Shown piece by piece: positions 25,241 to 33,950 of a stretch of DNA of 64,000 nucleotides. The stretch's first letter is position 1, and each line of letters begins with the position of its first letter. Origin of the DNA: Hyphomicrobiales bacterium. Lineage in GTDB: Bacteria; Pseudomonadota; Alphaproteobacteria; Rhizobiales; Rhizobiaceae. Location of the stretch: contig UBNQ01000020.1 in assembly GCA_900466875.1 (NCBI GenBank), forward strand, positions 62,001-126,000. The letters are read 5' to 3'. The notes under the pieces were generated by a model, which made no database searches, was not told the DNA's origin, and worked only from the letters and a program-made list of their open reading frames with translations. Position numbers and translations under genes: made by a program.

Positions 25241-26731
25241 TCACGTCTTCTGTCCCACTGACCGTCCAGCCCCATCCGGCACCGGCAACCTCGCATGGGC
25301 TTCGGCAATCGGCCTCAGTCTCGCAAGTATATCCTTCGGTGCGGCAGTCGCTTTTCCGGCACCGGAGTCCACATGCAGCATCAGTTGCTCGGCAGTCGCA
25401 AGCGCATCGCCGGTCTGCGCATCATGAAGGGTGGTAAAATACCGGATGCGCTTTTCATCGAAGCTGAGCACCTGCAGCACCGTATAAAGCGCCTGCCCGA
25501 GCTTCGCCTCGCCAAGATGCCGGATATGGGTCTCGACCGTATAATAGCTGTGCCCCTTCTCGACATAGGCAAAGTCGACGCCGATCAGCCGCAGCAGCGC
25601 ATCCGACGTATCCCCGAAAATCTGCAGGTAACGGTGCTCGGTCATGTGGCCATTATAATCCACCCAGGCGGCACTGACCTTGGTATCGACCAGCCGCAGC
25701 GGCTGCGAAAAGTCCGGCATCTCTCTCTTGCCGCCCCCCTTCGCCCAGAGATGCTTTTCAAAATCGGCCAGCACCTTTCCAGACCCCCAGCCCTTTCCGC
25801 CATCGCCACCTTTCAGCGCCTGCATGATGCCGACGAGGTTTTCGTCACGGATCCGTTCCAGTTCGCGGATCCCGCGGGAGCCCGATTGCGCATCCGATTG
25901 CGCCGCGATCTTGTCGACCAGAGCGTCGTTAAGATCGACCACATCCGTCAGCTTCGTCCATGGCCATGACAAGCAGGGACCGAACTGCGCCAGGAAATGG
26001 CGCATGCCCGCCTCGCCGCCGGCGATGCGATAGGTCTCGAACAGGCCCATCTGCGCCCAGCGCATGCCGAAGGAATATCGGATCACGTCGTCCAGCGTCT
26101 CGGTATCGCAGATATCGTCATGGATGAGCCACAGCCCCTCGCGCCATATCGCTTCCAGCAGCCGGTCGCCGACAAAGGCCTCGATCTCCTTTTTCAGGAT
26201 GACACCCTTCATCCCGATCGGCGCGAGCATGGCTTTGGCCAGTTCCAACGTCTCGGGTGACGTTCTTTCTCCGCCAACCAGTTCGGCCAGCGGCAGAAGA
26301 TAGACCGGGTTATAGGGATGCGCGACGAACATCCGCTCGGGATGTTTCATGTCCCGCTGCAACTCGGTCGGCATGATGCCGGAGGTGGACGAACCGATCA
26401 GCGCCTTTGGATCGGCATATCTGTCGATCTCGGTAATCACCCCGCGCTTGAGATCGAGGCGCTCGGGAACGCTTTCCTGTATCCAGTCCGCCCCCGCAAC
26501 AGCCTCCTTGAGACTTTCGGAGAACGTCAGCCTCCCCCTCGCCAGCAACGGCGCCATGGTCAGCATCGCATAGGCCCGCTCGGCATTCGCCAGCACCTCG
26601 CCAACGATCCGTTTCGCCTCCGGATGCGGATCGTACATCGACACATCGATCCCACCGAGCAGAAGCCGCGCCGCCCACGCCCCGCCGATCACACCGCCAC
26701 CGATGCAGGCTGCTTTTCTGATAGCCGTCAT
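25241..26731 (-). CDS. lcdH: L-carnitine 3-dehydrogenase fused to betainyl-CoA thioesterase
   Basis: A 496-residue fusion. Residues 1-320 form a 3-hydroxyacyl-CoA-dehydrogenase-like NAD enzyme with the nucleotide motif GGGVIGG (11-17) and HPYNPVY (138-144); it oxidises L-carnitine to 3-dehydrocarnitine. Residues about 345-485 form a hot-dog thioesterase with DYNGHM (358-363) and should hydrolyse betainyl-CoA to glycine betaine. The next gene encodes the cleavage enzyme that makes betainyl-CoA, so one fusion protein supplies the first and third steps. The fused form is known in alphaproteobacteria. Start ATG at 26731. Confidence 0.9.
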   Translation of the reverse strand: MTAIRKAACIGGGVIGGAWAARLLLGGIDVSMYDPHPEAKRIVGEVLANAERAYAMLTMAPLLARGRLTFSESLKEAVAGADWIQESVPERLDLKRGVITEIDRYADPKALIGSSTSGIMPTELQRDMKHPERMFVAHPYNPVYLLPLAELVGGERTSPETLELAKAMLAPIGMKGVILKKEIEAFVGDRLLEAIWREGLWLIHDDICDTETLDDVIRYSFGMRWAQMGLFETYRIAGGEAGMRHFLAQFGPCLSWPWTKLTDVVDLNDALVDKIAAQSDAQSGSRGIRELERIRDENLVGIMQALKGGDGGKGWGSGKVLADFEKHLWAKGGGKREMPDFSQPLRLVDTKVSAAWVDYNGHMTEHRYLQIFGDTSDALLRLIGVDFAYVEKGHSYYTVETHIRHLGEAKLGQALYTVLQVLSFDEKRIRYFTTLHDAQTGDALATAEQLMLHVDSGAGKATAAPKDILARLRPIAEAHARLPVPDGAGRSVGQKT

Positions 26732-26765
26732 GAATTCTTCCCCTGTTTCGTCTGACCTAACCGCT

Positions 26766-26923
26766 GCCCCTCACCTAGAGCACAGCTTTCTGCGCTCCAC
26801 CTCTCCCCGCAAGCGGGGGGAGTGTACGTGCCCTGCGCGGCCTCAGATCTGGACGGGAGGCTGCGGCACAGGTCCTTCTCCCCGTGACTACGGGGAGAAG
26901 GTGCCGGCAGGCGGATGAGGGGC
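26766..26923. repeat. Rhizobial-type intergenic palindromic repeat
   Basis: About 158 bp bounded by GCCCCTCA (26766-26773) and TGAGGGGC (26916-26923). It contains two GC-rich hairpins: CTCCCCGC/GCGGGGGGAG near 26802, and CTTCTCCCCGT/ACGGGGAGAAG with 11-bp arms at 26875-26885 and 26890-26900. The structure resembles dispersed palindromic elements I recall from Rhizobiales genomes. It separates two co-directional carnitine genes and may be carried in their common mRNA. Confidence 0.65.
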
Positions 26924-26948
26924 AAAACTCCGCCTCAGCCTCTCTGTC

Positions 26949-27851
26949 CTACCGCTTCGTCAGCCTCAGCTTCTCGCGCACCGCATCCGGACCGATCACC
27001 TTCGCCCCCATACCCTCGATCACCCCGACCGCCTTCTCCACCAGTTGCGCATTGGTCGCGAGCTGCCCCTTGCCAGCGTAGAGATTGTCCTCAAGCCCGA
27101 CCCGCACATTCCCCCCGGCAAGAACTGCTGCCGCCGGATAGGCAAGCGCATTGCGCCCGATCGAGAAGGCCGAAAACGTCCAGCTCTTCGGCACGTTGTT
27201 GACCATCGCCATGAAGGTGTTGAGATCGTCCGGCGCACCCCATGGGATACCCATGCAGAGCTGGATCAGCACCGGATCCTCGATCAACCCCTCCTCCACC
27301 AGCTGCTTGGCAAACCAAAGATGCCCGGTATCGAAAGCCTCGATCTCGGGACGCACGCCAAGCGCCGTCATCTGCCGCGCCATCTCGCGCAGCATCGACG
27401 GCGTGTTGGTCATCACATAATCCCCGAGCGAAAAGTTCATCGTGCCGCAATCGAGCGTGCAGATTTCCGGCAGGCATTCGGCGACATGCGCAACCCGCTC
27501 GGTCGCCCCCGCCATATCGGTGCCATCGGGATTGTAAGGCAACGGCGCTTCGACATTGCCGAACACGAGATCGCCGCCCATGCCGGCCGTCAGATTCAGG
27601 ACGACATCGACATCCGCAGACCGGATACGATCGGTCACTTCCCTGTAAAGTTCGAGATTGCGCGCCGCCGCCCCGTTCTCGGGGTTGCGGACATGACAGT
27701 GCACCACCGCTGCCCCCGCCTTGGCGGCATCGATCGCCGAGTCCGCAATCTGCTTCGGCGTGATCGGAACGTGGCCGGATTTTCCGGTCGTATCGCCTGC
27801 ACCGGTCACGGCACAGGTAATGAAAATCTCGCGGTTCATCTCGAGCGGCAT
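26949..27851 (-). CDS. BKACE (DUF849) 3-dehydrocarnitine cleavage enzyme
   Basis: A 300-residue beta-keto acid cleavage enzyme. The family condenses a beta-keto acid with acetyl-CoA to give acetoacetate and a new CoA ester, using a divalent metal in a TIM barrel. Metal-ligand histidines sit in VVHCHVRN (His51, His53), with GTMNFS and MGIPWG downstream. Next to carnitine dehydrogenase, the substrate is most likely 3-dehydrocarnitine, giving betainyl-CoA plus acetoacetate. The ATG at 27851 follows AAGGAGGGAAGA, an ideal ribosome site. It is divergent from the GlxA-type regulator and probably the first gene of the carnitine operon. Confidence 0.9.
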   Translation of the reverse strand: MPLEMNREIFITCAVTGAGDTTGKSGHVPITPKQIADSAIDAAKAGAAVVHCHVRNPENGAAARNLELYREVTDRIRSADVDVVLNLTAGMGGDLVFGNVEAPLPYNPDGTDMAGATERVAHVAECLPEICTLDCGTMNFSLGDYVMTNTPSMLREMARQMTALGVRPEIEAFDTGHLWFAKQLVEEGLIEDPVLIQLCMGIPWGAPDDLNTFMAMVNNVPKSWTFSAFSIGRNALAYPAAAVLAGGNVRVGLEDNLYAGKGQLATNAQLVEKAVGVIEGMGAKVIGPDAVREKLRLTKR

Positions 27852-27893
27852 TCTTCCCTCCTTTTCACTGCCGCCATTACGGGCGAGGAAAAA

Positions 27894-27907
27894 GGAAAAT
27901 GCTTTCC
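27894..27907. promoter_or_regulatory. Short palindrome in the carnitine divergent promoter
   Basis: GGAAAATGCTTTCC (5-bp arms, 4-base centre) lies 43 bp upstream of the cleavage-enzyme start in the 106-bp region shared with the regulator. A candidate activator site only; the arms are short. Confidence 0.25.
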
Positions 27908-27957
27908 ACCATCGGCACCCGCCTATACATTATCGGAACAGGGGCGAAGGTGGCTGA

Positions 27958-28965
27958 ATGGGCGAGAACCAGCATATCGACATTCTCGTTCTGCCGGAGA
28001 CCAACCTCATCCTGCTCGCCTCGGTGATCGAACCCTTGCGCGCCGCCAACCGCATCACAGGCAAAAATCTCTATCGCTGGACGCTTCACTCCCCTGACGG
28101 CCGACCGGTCGAAACGACATCCGGTGTCCCTATTCCCGTCAGCGCCGCATTCCGCCCTGCCCGCGAAACCGATCCGCTTTTCGTTCTGGCAAGCTACAAC
28201 TGGAAAAGCGCCGCCACCCGCGACCTGAAATTCCTCCTGTCGCAAACCGCCCGGCACCGGGCATCGATCGCCGGCATCGAGAGCGGTTCCTTCATCCTCG
28301 CCGAAGCGAGCCTGCTCGATAACGTTTCCGCCACGACCCATTGGGAGGATTTTGACGACTTTTCGCGCGCCTATCCGCAGGTCGGCCTGGTCCGCGAACG
28401 CTTCGTCATCGACGCCAAGCGCATCACCACCGGCGGGCCGCTGCCGACGCTAGATCTCATGCTGGAACTGATCCGCCGCGCGCACGGCCATTCACTGGCG
28501 CTCGAAGTCTCGCGCCTGTTCATCTACGAACAGGAGCCCATTCAGAATGAGCCCCAAGACCGCCCGACGATCGGCAACACGGGAAGCGTGGACCCGCGCG
28601 TGCAGACGGCGGTGAAGCTGATGGAGAACACGGTGGAAGCGCCCCTGCCTCTCGCGCGGCTTGCCAGACGATCCGGCGTCAGCATCCGCCATCTGCAGGA
28701 TCTGTTTCGCCAGACAATGGGCGTCGCACCGCATACCCATTATCTCGCGCTGCGGCTCAACGCCGCCCGCCGCAAGGTCATCGAAACCAGAGCCAGCTTT
28801 GCCGATATCGCCGCCGAAACCGGCTTCAACTCCGCCTCGGCCTTCTCGCGCAGCTACCGCGCAAGCTACGCCGAAAGCCCGAGCGAGACACGTCGCCGCT
28901 TGAGGCTCACACCCAGGCATTGGGCGGGCAGGAACAGCCTGCAAACCGAGCGGACGAACATATAG
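27958..28965 (+). CDS. GlxA-family AraC-type regulator (CdhR/GbdR-like)
   Basis: A 335-residue regulator. The N-terminal DJ-1/PfpI-like amidotransferase fold (about 8-180) carries AGIESGSFILAEA, and the C-terminal AraC DNA-binding domain (about 225-320) carries PLARLARRSGVSIRHLQDLF and FADIAAETGFNSASAFSR. This is the architecture of the carnitine and glycine betaine regulators CdhR and GbdR. It is divergent from the dehydrocarnitine cleavage and carnitine dehydrogenase genes, so it is the likely carnitine-responsive activator. Ligand specificity is inferred from neighbours. Confidence 0.88.
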   Translation: MGENQHIDILVLPETNLILLASVIEPLRAANRITGKNLYRWTLHSPDGRPVETTSGVPIPVSAAFRPARETDPLFVLASYNWKSAATRDLKFLLSQTARHRASIAGIESGSFILAEASLLDNVSATTHWEDFDDFSRAYPQVGLVRERFVIDAKRITTGGPLPTLDLMLELIRRAHGHSLALEVSRLFIYEQEPIQNEPQDRPTIGNTGSVDPRVQTAVKLMENTVEAPLPLARLARRSGVSIRHLQDLFRQTMGVAPHTHYLALRLNAARRKVIETRASFADIAAETGFNSASAFSRSYRASYAESPSETRRRLRLTPRHWAGRNSLQTERTNI

Positions 28966-29500
28966 AGAAACGGAGGCATGCCGCGACGATCCTCAATGGG
29001 GTGTTGGATGTCCTTGCCGTGACGCGCGGCGCTTCTGCTCAAATTCGTCGCCCATCATCTGTGGTATCCGCGAAAAGCGGACCACCGATTCCCTGCACGG
29101 CATGCCCGAACTTGTCGGTCGGTTCAGCAGGCGTCGAGCTATTACCAACCACGCAACACACCGTAGCGGTTGAGCGGCTCGAATGCTTTGAAGTCTGGAG
29201 AAGACGAAACAGGCCTCGGAAACAGCAGAAGGGCTTGATGTTCGTTTCCACCCGACCTGTAGCTGAAGTTCATCTGGCTGCGATGCGAGCCTCGGCGTTT
29301 TTTGATAAGCCAGATGGCGGGGTGGGAACAACCGGCGGAAACGCGAAGCTTCCACATTGCGTAGCATCGGCGCCGGTCGTGACTGATTGTAAGCAAAGAA
29401 GGACGCTGGCAACTGGGGATAGGGAATGGCGCAATCTTCCCCAGCAAAGAGGATTGCGACACTCCGACTCATCAAGATAAACTTTGTTCGGCACCTAAGG
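28966..29500. other. Gene-poor region, possible decayed sequence
   Basis: About 535 bases with several overlapping open frames, none with a ribosome site or recognisable domain. The predicted peptides are rich in Arg, Cys, Ser and Pro. It lies between the carnitine regulator end and the end of the sugar ABC operon. It may be a decayed mobile element or gene remnant, but I could not recognise one. Confidence 0.4.
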
Positions 29501-30664
29501 TTAAGACAAAGGATTCGCTGCAACCGTCAGGTTCAATCCCGTATCCAAGTCAAATATGTGCGCCTTGCCCATGATGAAGCTGAGTTCGATGGGTTGGCCA
29601 CGCTCGGCCCTGTCGATCTCACCGGCGAAGTCTGTTGGAATACGGGCTGCGAATTCATGGCCGCCCAGTTCGAAGTAGGTATAAACTTCATTGCCCATAT
29701 GTTCACGCAGGCGGAAAGTGCCTTTAACGGTCGCAAGGTTGCCATGCTGGGCGGCACCAAGCACACTCTGAGGTGTTCCTATATGCTCCGGACGAATGCC
29801 GAACTGAACTTTCTGCCCGACCCGATTGCTTAGGACATCGGCAAAACTGGCGGGCAGCGGCAGCAGCGTGTCGCCGAGTTCGACGCCCAACCCACCATCA
29901 TGGGCCACCACTGTCGCATTGCGGATATTCATTTCCGGCGAGCCAATGAAACCGGCGACAAAGGCGTTGACCGGACGGTCGTAGAGCGTCGTCGGGCTAT
30001 CGACCTGCTGGATGGTGCCGTCCTTCAAGACGCAGATGCGCTCGCCCATAGTCATGGCCTCGACCTGATCGTGGGTGACGTAGATCGCTGTCGATGGCTC
30101 GCCGCGTTCCCGCAACTCGCGGTGCAGTTCGGTCAGGCGTACACGCATGGAGGCCCGTAGCTTGGCATCGAGGTTCGACAACGGTTCGTCGAACAGAAAC
30201 ACTTCCGGCCGTTTGACGATGCATCGGCCAACGGCCACGCGTTGTGCCTGGCCGCCCGAAAGCTGGCGCGGCAACCGGTCGAGAAGATGTTCCATCTCCA
30301 GCATTTGCGCCGCCTGCGTCACACGCTCGTGGATTTCCTGCTTGGGAAGGCCTGCGAGTTTCAGGCCGAAGGCCATGTTGTCATAGACCTTCATATGCGG
30401 ATAAAGCGCATAGTTCTGGAACACCATGGCAATGCCGCGTTCCTTGGCGCGCAGGTTGTTGACGACGGTGTTGCCGATTTTCAGTTCGCCGCCCGAGATC
30501 GATTCCAGCCCGGCGATCATGCGCAGGATAGTGCTCTTCGAGCAGCCAGACGGACCGACAAAGACCATGAACTCGCCGTCGCGCACTTCGAGATCGACGC
30601 CGTGCACCGCTTCGAAACCGTTCGGATATGTCTTGACGATTTTTTCGAGATTTACGCTGGCCAT
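29501..30664 (-). CDS. Sugar ABC transporter ATP-binding protein (MalK/UgpC-like)
   Basis: A 387-residue ATPase for a carbohydrate importer. Walker A at residues 37-45 reads GPSGCSKST, with Ser42 in place of the usual Gly. The Q-loop VFQNYALYPHM, the signature LSGGQAQR (135-142), Walker B VFLFDEP (155-161), D-loop SNLDAKLR and switch His in YVTHDQ are intact. A TOBE/OB regulatory tail spans about 245-385. It is the last gene of the GH88/DUF2264/ABC operon, 16 bp after the second permease. The substitution may lower activity but related Ala variants appear to occur. Confidence 0.92.
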   Translation of the reverse strand: MASVNLEKIVKTYPNGFEAVHGVDLEVRDGEFMVFVGPSGCSKSTILRMIAGLESISGGELKIGNTVVNNLRAKERGIAMVFQNYALYPHMKVYDNMAFGLKLAGLPKQEIHERVTQAAQMLEMEHLLDRLPRQLSGGQAQRVAVGRCIVKRPEVFLFDEPLSNLDAKLRASMRVRLTELHRELRERGEPSTAIYVTHDQVEAMTMGERICVLKDGTIQQVDSPTTLYDRPVNAFVAGFIGSPEMNIRNATVVAHDGGLGVELGDTLLPLPASFADVLSNRVGQKVQFGIRPEHIGTPQSVLGAAQHGNLATVKGTFRLREHMGNEVYTYFELGGHEFAARIPTDFAGEIDRAERGQPIELSFIMGKAHIFDLDTGLNLTVAANPLS

Positions 30665-30680
30665 GATTGGCTCCTTCTCC

Positions 30681-31604
30681 TCAACCCTTGATGCCGCTCG
30701 AGGTCGCGCCCTCGATGAAATAGCGCTGCGCCAGGAAGAACACTGTCAGTGACGGCAGCAGGGCTACGATGGAAATTGCGATGATGTTGGCCCAGTCGAC
30801 CTCGCCGCTGACGTCCATGCTCATCTTGAGAGCGAGCGACACCGGGTATTTTTCGACAGTGGAAATGTAGATCAGCGGCCCGATGAAGTCGTTCATTGTC
30901 CAAATGAACTGGAAGAGCGCAACCGAGATGAGGGCCGGCTTCAACAGCGGCACGACGATGTGCCACAGCAGTTGCAGCGCGTTGCAGCCGTCGATGATTG
31001 CCGCCTCTTCCATGTCGCGGGGAATACCGCGCAGGAATTGGACGACAAGGAAGGTAAAAAACGTATCGATGGCGAAGGCTGACGGCAGGATCAACGGCCA
31101 GTAGGTGTCGATCATGCCCAATTCCTTGAACATCAGGTATTGCGGCACGCGCAGCACGATCGGAGGCAGAAGCATGGTGCCGATCATGATGGAAAACAGG
31201 AATTTCTTTCCCGGATATTCGAAGCGTGCAAACGAATAGGCAACCAGTGTGCAGGAGATCAGCGTCACGATCACGCGCGGAACGACGATCAGAAACGAGT
31301 TCAGGAAATAGGTGGCGAAGGTGAACTCGGTGCGCGTCATCCAGCCATTGTAATAGGCGCTGAAGTCGAGCAGTTGCGTGAGATCCTTGGGCAAGAACCA
31401 GATGGTGGTAAAAATCTCCTGGTTCGATTTGAAGGATGCACCCAGCAGCCAGAACAGCGGGTAAAGCATCAACAGACCGACGCCGCTGAGGATGATGTAA
31501 CGTAGCGCAAGGGAAATACGCTCGCGGCGTTGCGTGCGCAGAACTTCGGCACTGGATGGCAGCCGTCTTCTCGGCCGCGCACCCATGGTTTTTGAACTGC
31601 TCAT
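30681..31604 (-). CDS. Sugar ABC transporter permease (MalG type)
   Basis: A 307-residue inner-membrane subunit. TM1 is near 38-58, a long periplasmic segment follows, then about five further membrane spans. The EAA loop is EEAAIIDGCNALQLLWHIVVPLLKPAL near residues 210-235. It overlaps the preceding MalF-type permease by four bases. It belongs to the CUT1 family importing oligosaccharides. In this operon the cargo is probably an unsaturated uronic-acid disaccharide or oligosaccharide. Confidence 0.92.
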   Translation of the reverse strand: MSSSKTMGARPRRRLPSSAEVLRTQRRERISLALRYIILSGVGLLMLYPLFWLLGASFKSNQEIFTTIWFLPKDLTQLLDFSAYYNGWMTRTEFTFATYFLNSFLIVVPRVIVTLISCTLVAYSFARFEYPGKKFLFSIMIGTMLLPPIVLRVPQYLMFKELGMIDTYWPLILPSAFAIDTFFTFLVVQFLRGIPRDMEEAAIIDGCNALQLLWHIVVPLLKPALISVALFQFIWTMNDFIGPLIYISTVEKYPVSLALKMSMDVSGEVDWANIIAISIVALLPSLTVFFLAQRYFIEGATSSGIKG

Positions 31605-32488
31605 CGCGCTCTCTCCTTTTCACCGGAATAGAAGACCCAGTATTTCGAGGACCAGAACAGGACGCCGGCGATCGAGACGATCAGGAAGAACAGAACCCAG
31701 GAAAGGGCGCTGGCATATCCCATGTTGAAGTATTTGAACGCTTCGTCGTAAATGTAGATGGCCATGAAATAGGTTGAATAAAGCGGCCCGCCTTCGGTGA
31801 TCATGTATGGCGCGTTGAACTCCTGGAAGCAGTTCACGATCTGCATGACCATGTTGAAGAAGATGACCGGTGTGATCAGCGGCAGGGTGACATTGCGAAA
31901 CTGCTGCCAGAATGAAGCGCCGTCGATTTCAGCCGCTTCGTAAAGCGATTTGGGCACGCCCTGCAGGGCCGCAAGAAAGATGACCATGGCTGCGCCGAAC
32001 TGCCATGTGTTGAGTGCAACAATCGTCCATACCGCATAACGCTCGCTCGCCAGCCACGGGATAGGGTCGATGCCGACCGTGTCCAGGATGATGTTGACGA
32101 GACCCTTCTGCTGGAAAAGGAATTTCCACAGGACGGAGATGGCAATCGATCCGCCTAGGATGGTTGGCAGGTAATAGGCGGCGCGGAAAAAGTTGATGCC
32201 GCGCAGCTTGAAGTTCAAAACCTGCGCAATGAAAAGAGCGACGGCCAACCGCGCCGGAACGACGATGACGGCAAAAGAAACGGTTACCGTCAGGGATTTC
32301 CAGAACAGGTCATCGTCAAAAACCATCTTTTCGTAGTTTTCGAGCCCGATATAGGTCGGCGCCCCGATCAGCGGATAATCCGTAAAACTTAACGCGAACG
32401 AGGCCGCAAAGGGAAAGAGATTGAAGGCGAGGATGCCCAGAATAAAGGGCAGCACAAAAAGGTATCCTAGGCGTTTGCTTTCATACAT
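31601..32488 (-). CDS. Sugar ABC transporter permease (MalF type)
   Basis: About 295 residues from the ATG at 32488, which follows AGGTGACGCGG; the frame remains open to 32608, but that extension has no ribosome site or membrane start. Six membrane spans are visible, and the EAA loop reads YEAAEIDGASFWQQFRNVTLPLITP. It partners the MalG-type permease through a four-base overlap. A hairpin at 32577-32608 separates it from the binding-protein gene. Confidence 0.9.
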   Translation of the reverse strand: MYESKRLGYLFVLPFILGILAFNLFPFAASFALSFTDYPLIGAPTYIGLENYEKMVFDDDLFWKSLTVTVSFAVIVVPARLAVALFIAQVLNFKLRGINFFRAAYYLPTILGGSIAISVLWKFLFQQKGLVNIILDTVGIDPIPWLASERYAVWTIVALNTWQFGAAMVIFLAALQGVPKSLYEAAEIDGASFWQQFRNVTLPLITPVIFFNMVMQIVNCFQEFNAPYMITEGGPLYSTYFMAIYIYDEAFKYFNMGYASALSWVLFFLIVSIAGVLFWSSKYWVFYSGEKERAR

Positions 32489-32576
32489 CCGCGTCACCTG
32501 AGAAATGTTCGGCCACTGGCCGCGTGGAAGGGGAAGTGCAAAAGAAAAAGCTGCTGCACTCTTCCGGTTTAAGTCG

Positions 32577-32608
32577 GTGTTCTGCGGTCCATACAGACTG
32601 CAGAACAC
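32577..32608 (-). other. Intercistronic stem-loop after sugar binding protein
   Basis: GTGTTCTGC (32577-32585) and GCAGAACAC (32600-32608) form a 9-bp stem, extended by a mismatch and a further three pairs. It lies 15 bp past the binding-protein stop and before the permeases. It likely stabilises or partially terminates the upstream mRNA. Confidence 0.6.
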
Positions 32609-32623
32609 TTTCTTTCCGAAGCT

Positions 32624-33919
32624 TCAGAGGCGGGAAAGAATCCGATTGGCTTCCTTGATCAGCTTCGGGGCCGCCTCCTCCGGCGTGGTCTTGTCGAAGG
32701 AGAGTTCCTCAAAGGTGTTGAACAGAAGCTTGTAGATCAGCGGGTGCTCGAAATAGAGCGAGAAGCGCGGTACAAGCCCCTTCTCGTCAAGTTCCATGAT
32801 CTGCCCCGTACCGATCTCCTGGATCTTCGGGATCAGTTGCTCTTTGGTGAGGACATCCCATTGGGTCTTGGAGGCCGGGATGGCACGCGACGTGCCGATG
32901 ATACGGGCGGCTTCCGGATCGGTCGCGAGGAAGTTGACGAACTTTGCCGCCGCTTCGGGTGCCTCGCTATGTTTGCTGATCGAGTATATGAAGCCAGTGC
33001 GGCTCATCGTGCCGGCCGTCTTGGCGTCGGGCAGCATGATATACGGGCCGACTTCCAGCTGATTCAGACCACCCGTCAGCGTATCGGCGCGCGATGTCAG
33101 TGTGGAGTCCTGCGAATAGACGCCGCCCCACTTGCCTTCCACCCAGTCGGGCATTTGCGAGGTCGGTTTCGAGGCCCCGCCCATGGCGGTGCGCGCCTTG
33201 ATGCTGACCAGCGCGTGGTCGTTTTCGAGCTTCTTGAAGAAACGCAGCCAGTCAGCCACCTGTTCTTCGCTCATGGCGACCTTCGGTTCGTTGGCATCGA
33301 TGAAGTTGACATTGTATTTCTGCATAGCCCAGGACAGCGAAATCAGGAAACTGCCCTGCGTCGTCGGATCCAGCGGGTAATATTCGTCGCCCAGCTTTTC
33401 TTGCATCAGCTTTGCGGCTTCGAACAGTTCGTCCCAGGTCTTGGGGTATGGAATTCCGGCCTTCTGCCACGGTTCCTTGTTGTAAAGGAACAGGAAGCCG
33501 GTGGAGCCGATCGGCACGCCCTGAAGCTTGCCGTTGACGGTGACCTGATCGAGCGTGCTCTTGGGGAATTCATCGAGCTTGATCAGGCTTGAAAACTGGT
33601 TGATGTCGCTGAACCCGTCGCCATTTTTCGAGAACATCGGCAACCAGGCCAGCAGTATTTGCATGATGTCGGGTTCGGTGCCGCCCGCAAACTGCGTGCT
33701 CAGACGGGTCTGGTAACCGTCATAGCCGGAATATTCGGCCTTCACTTTGATACCCGGATTCTTTTCCTCGAAAAGCTTGATGACTTTCAAGGTGTTGGCG
33801 GCACGCGCCTCATTGCCCCACCAGGCAAAGCGGATCGTGGCGTCTTCCGCCAGCGCCACGGAAGTCAATGAAACAAGTGCGGTAAATGTCAGTGCTGCTA
33901 ATGTCTTTCGTTTGAACAT
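32624..33919 (-). CDS. Sugar ABC transporter solute-binding protein
   Basis: A 431-residue family-1 (CUT1) binding protein with a clear signal peptide MFKRKTLAALTFTALVSLTS ending near ALAED. The mature protein has the two-lobe pattern, with WWGNEARAANTLKVIKLFEE near residue 33 and TGFLFLYNKEPWQKAG in the middle. It captures a carbohydrate in the periplasm for the following permeases. It sits immediately downstream of the GH88 and DUF2264 genes, so a uronic-acid oligosaccharide is the favoured ligand. Confidence 0.92.
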   Translation of the reverse strand: MFKRKTLAALTFTALVSLTSVALAEDATIRFAWWGNEARAANTLKVIKLFEEKNPGIKVKAEYSGYDGYQTRLSTQFAGGTEPDIMQILLAWLPMFSKNGDGFSDINQFSSLIKLDEFPKSTLDQVTVNGKLQGVPIGSTGFLFLYNKEPWQKAGIPYPKTWDELFEAAKLMQEKLGDEYYPLDPTTQGSFLISLSWAMQKYNVNFIDANEPKVAMSEEQVADWLRFFKKLENDHALVSIKARTAMGGASKPTSQMPDWVEGKWGGVYSQDSTLTSRADTLTGGLNQLEVGPYIMLPDAKTAGTMSRTGFIYSISKHSEAPEAAAKFVNFLATDPEAARIIGTSRAIPASKTQWDVLTKEQLIPKIQEIGTGQIMELDEKGLVPRFSLYFEHPLIYKLLFNTFEELSFDKTTPEEAAPKLIKEANRILSRL

Positions 33920-33950
33920 GGTCTCTCCTCCTACTGTCCTCTTCAGCTTG

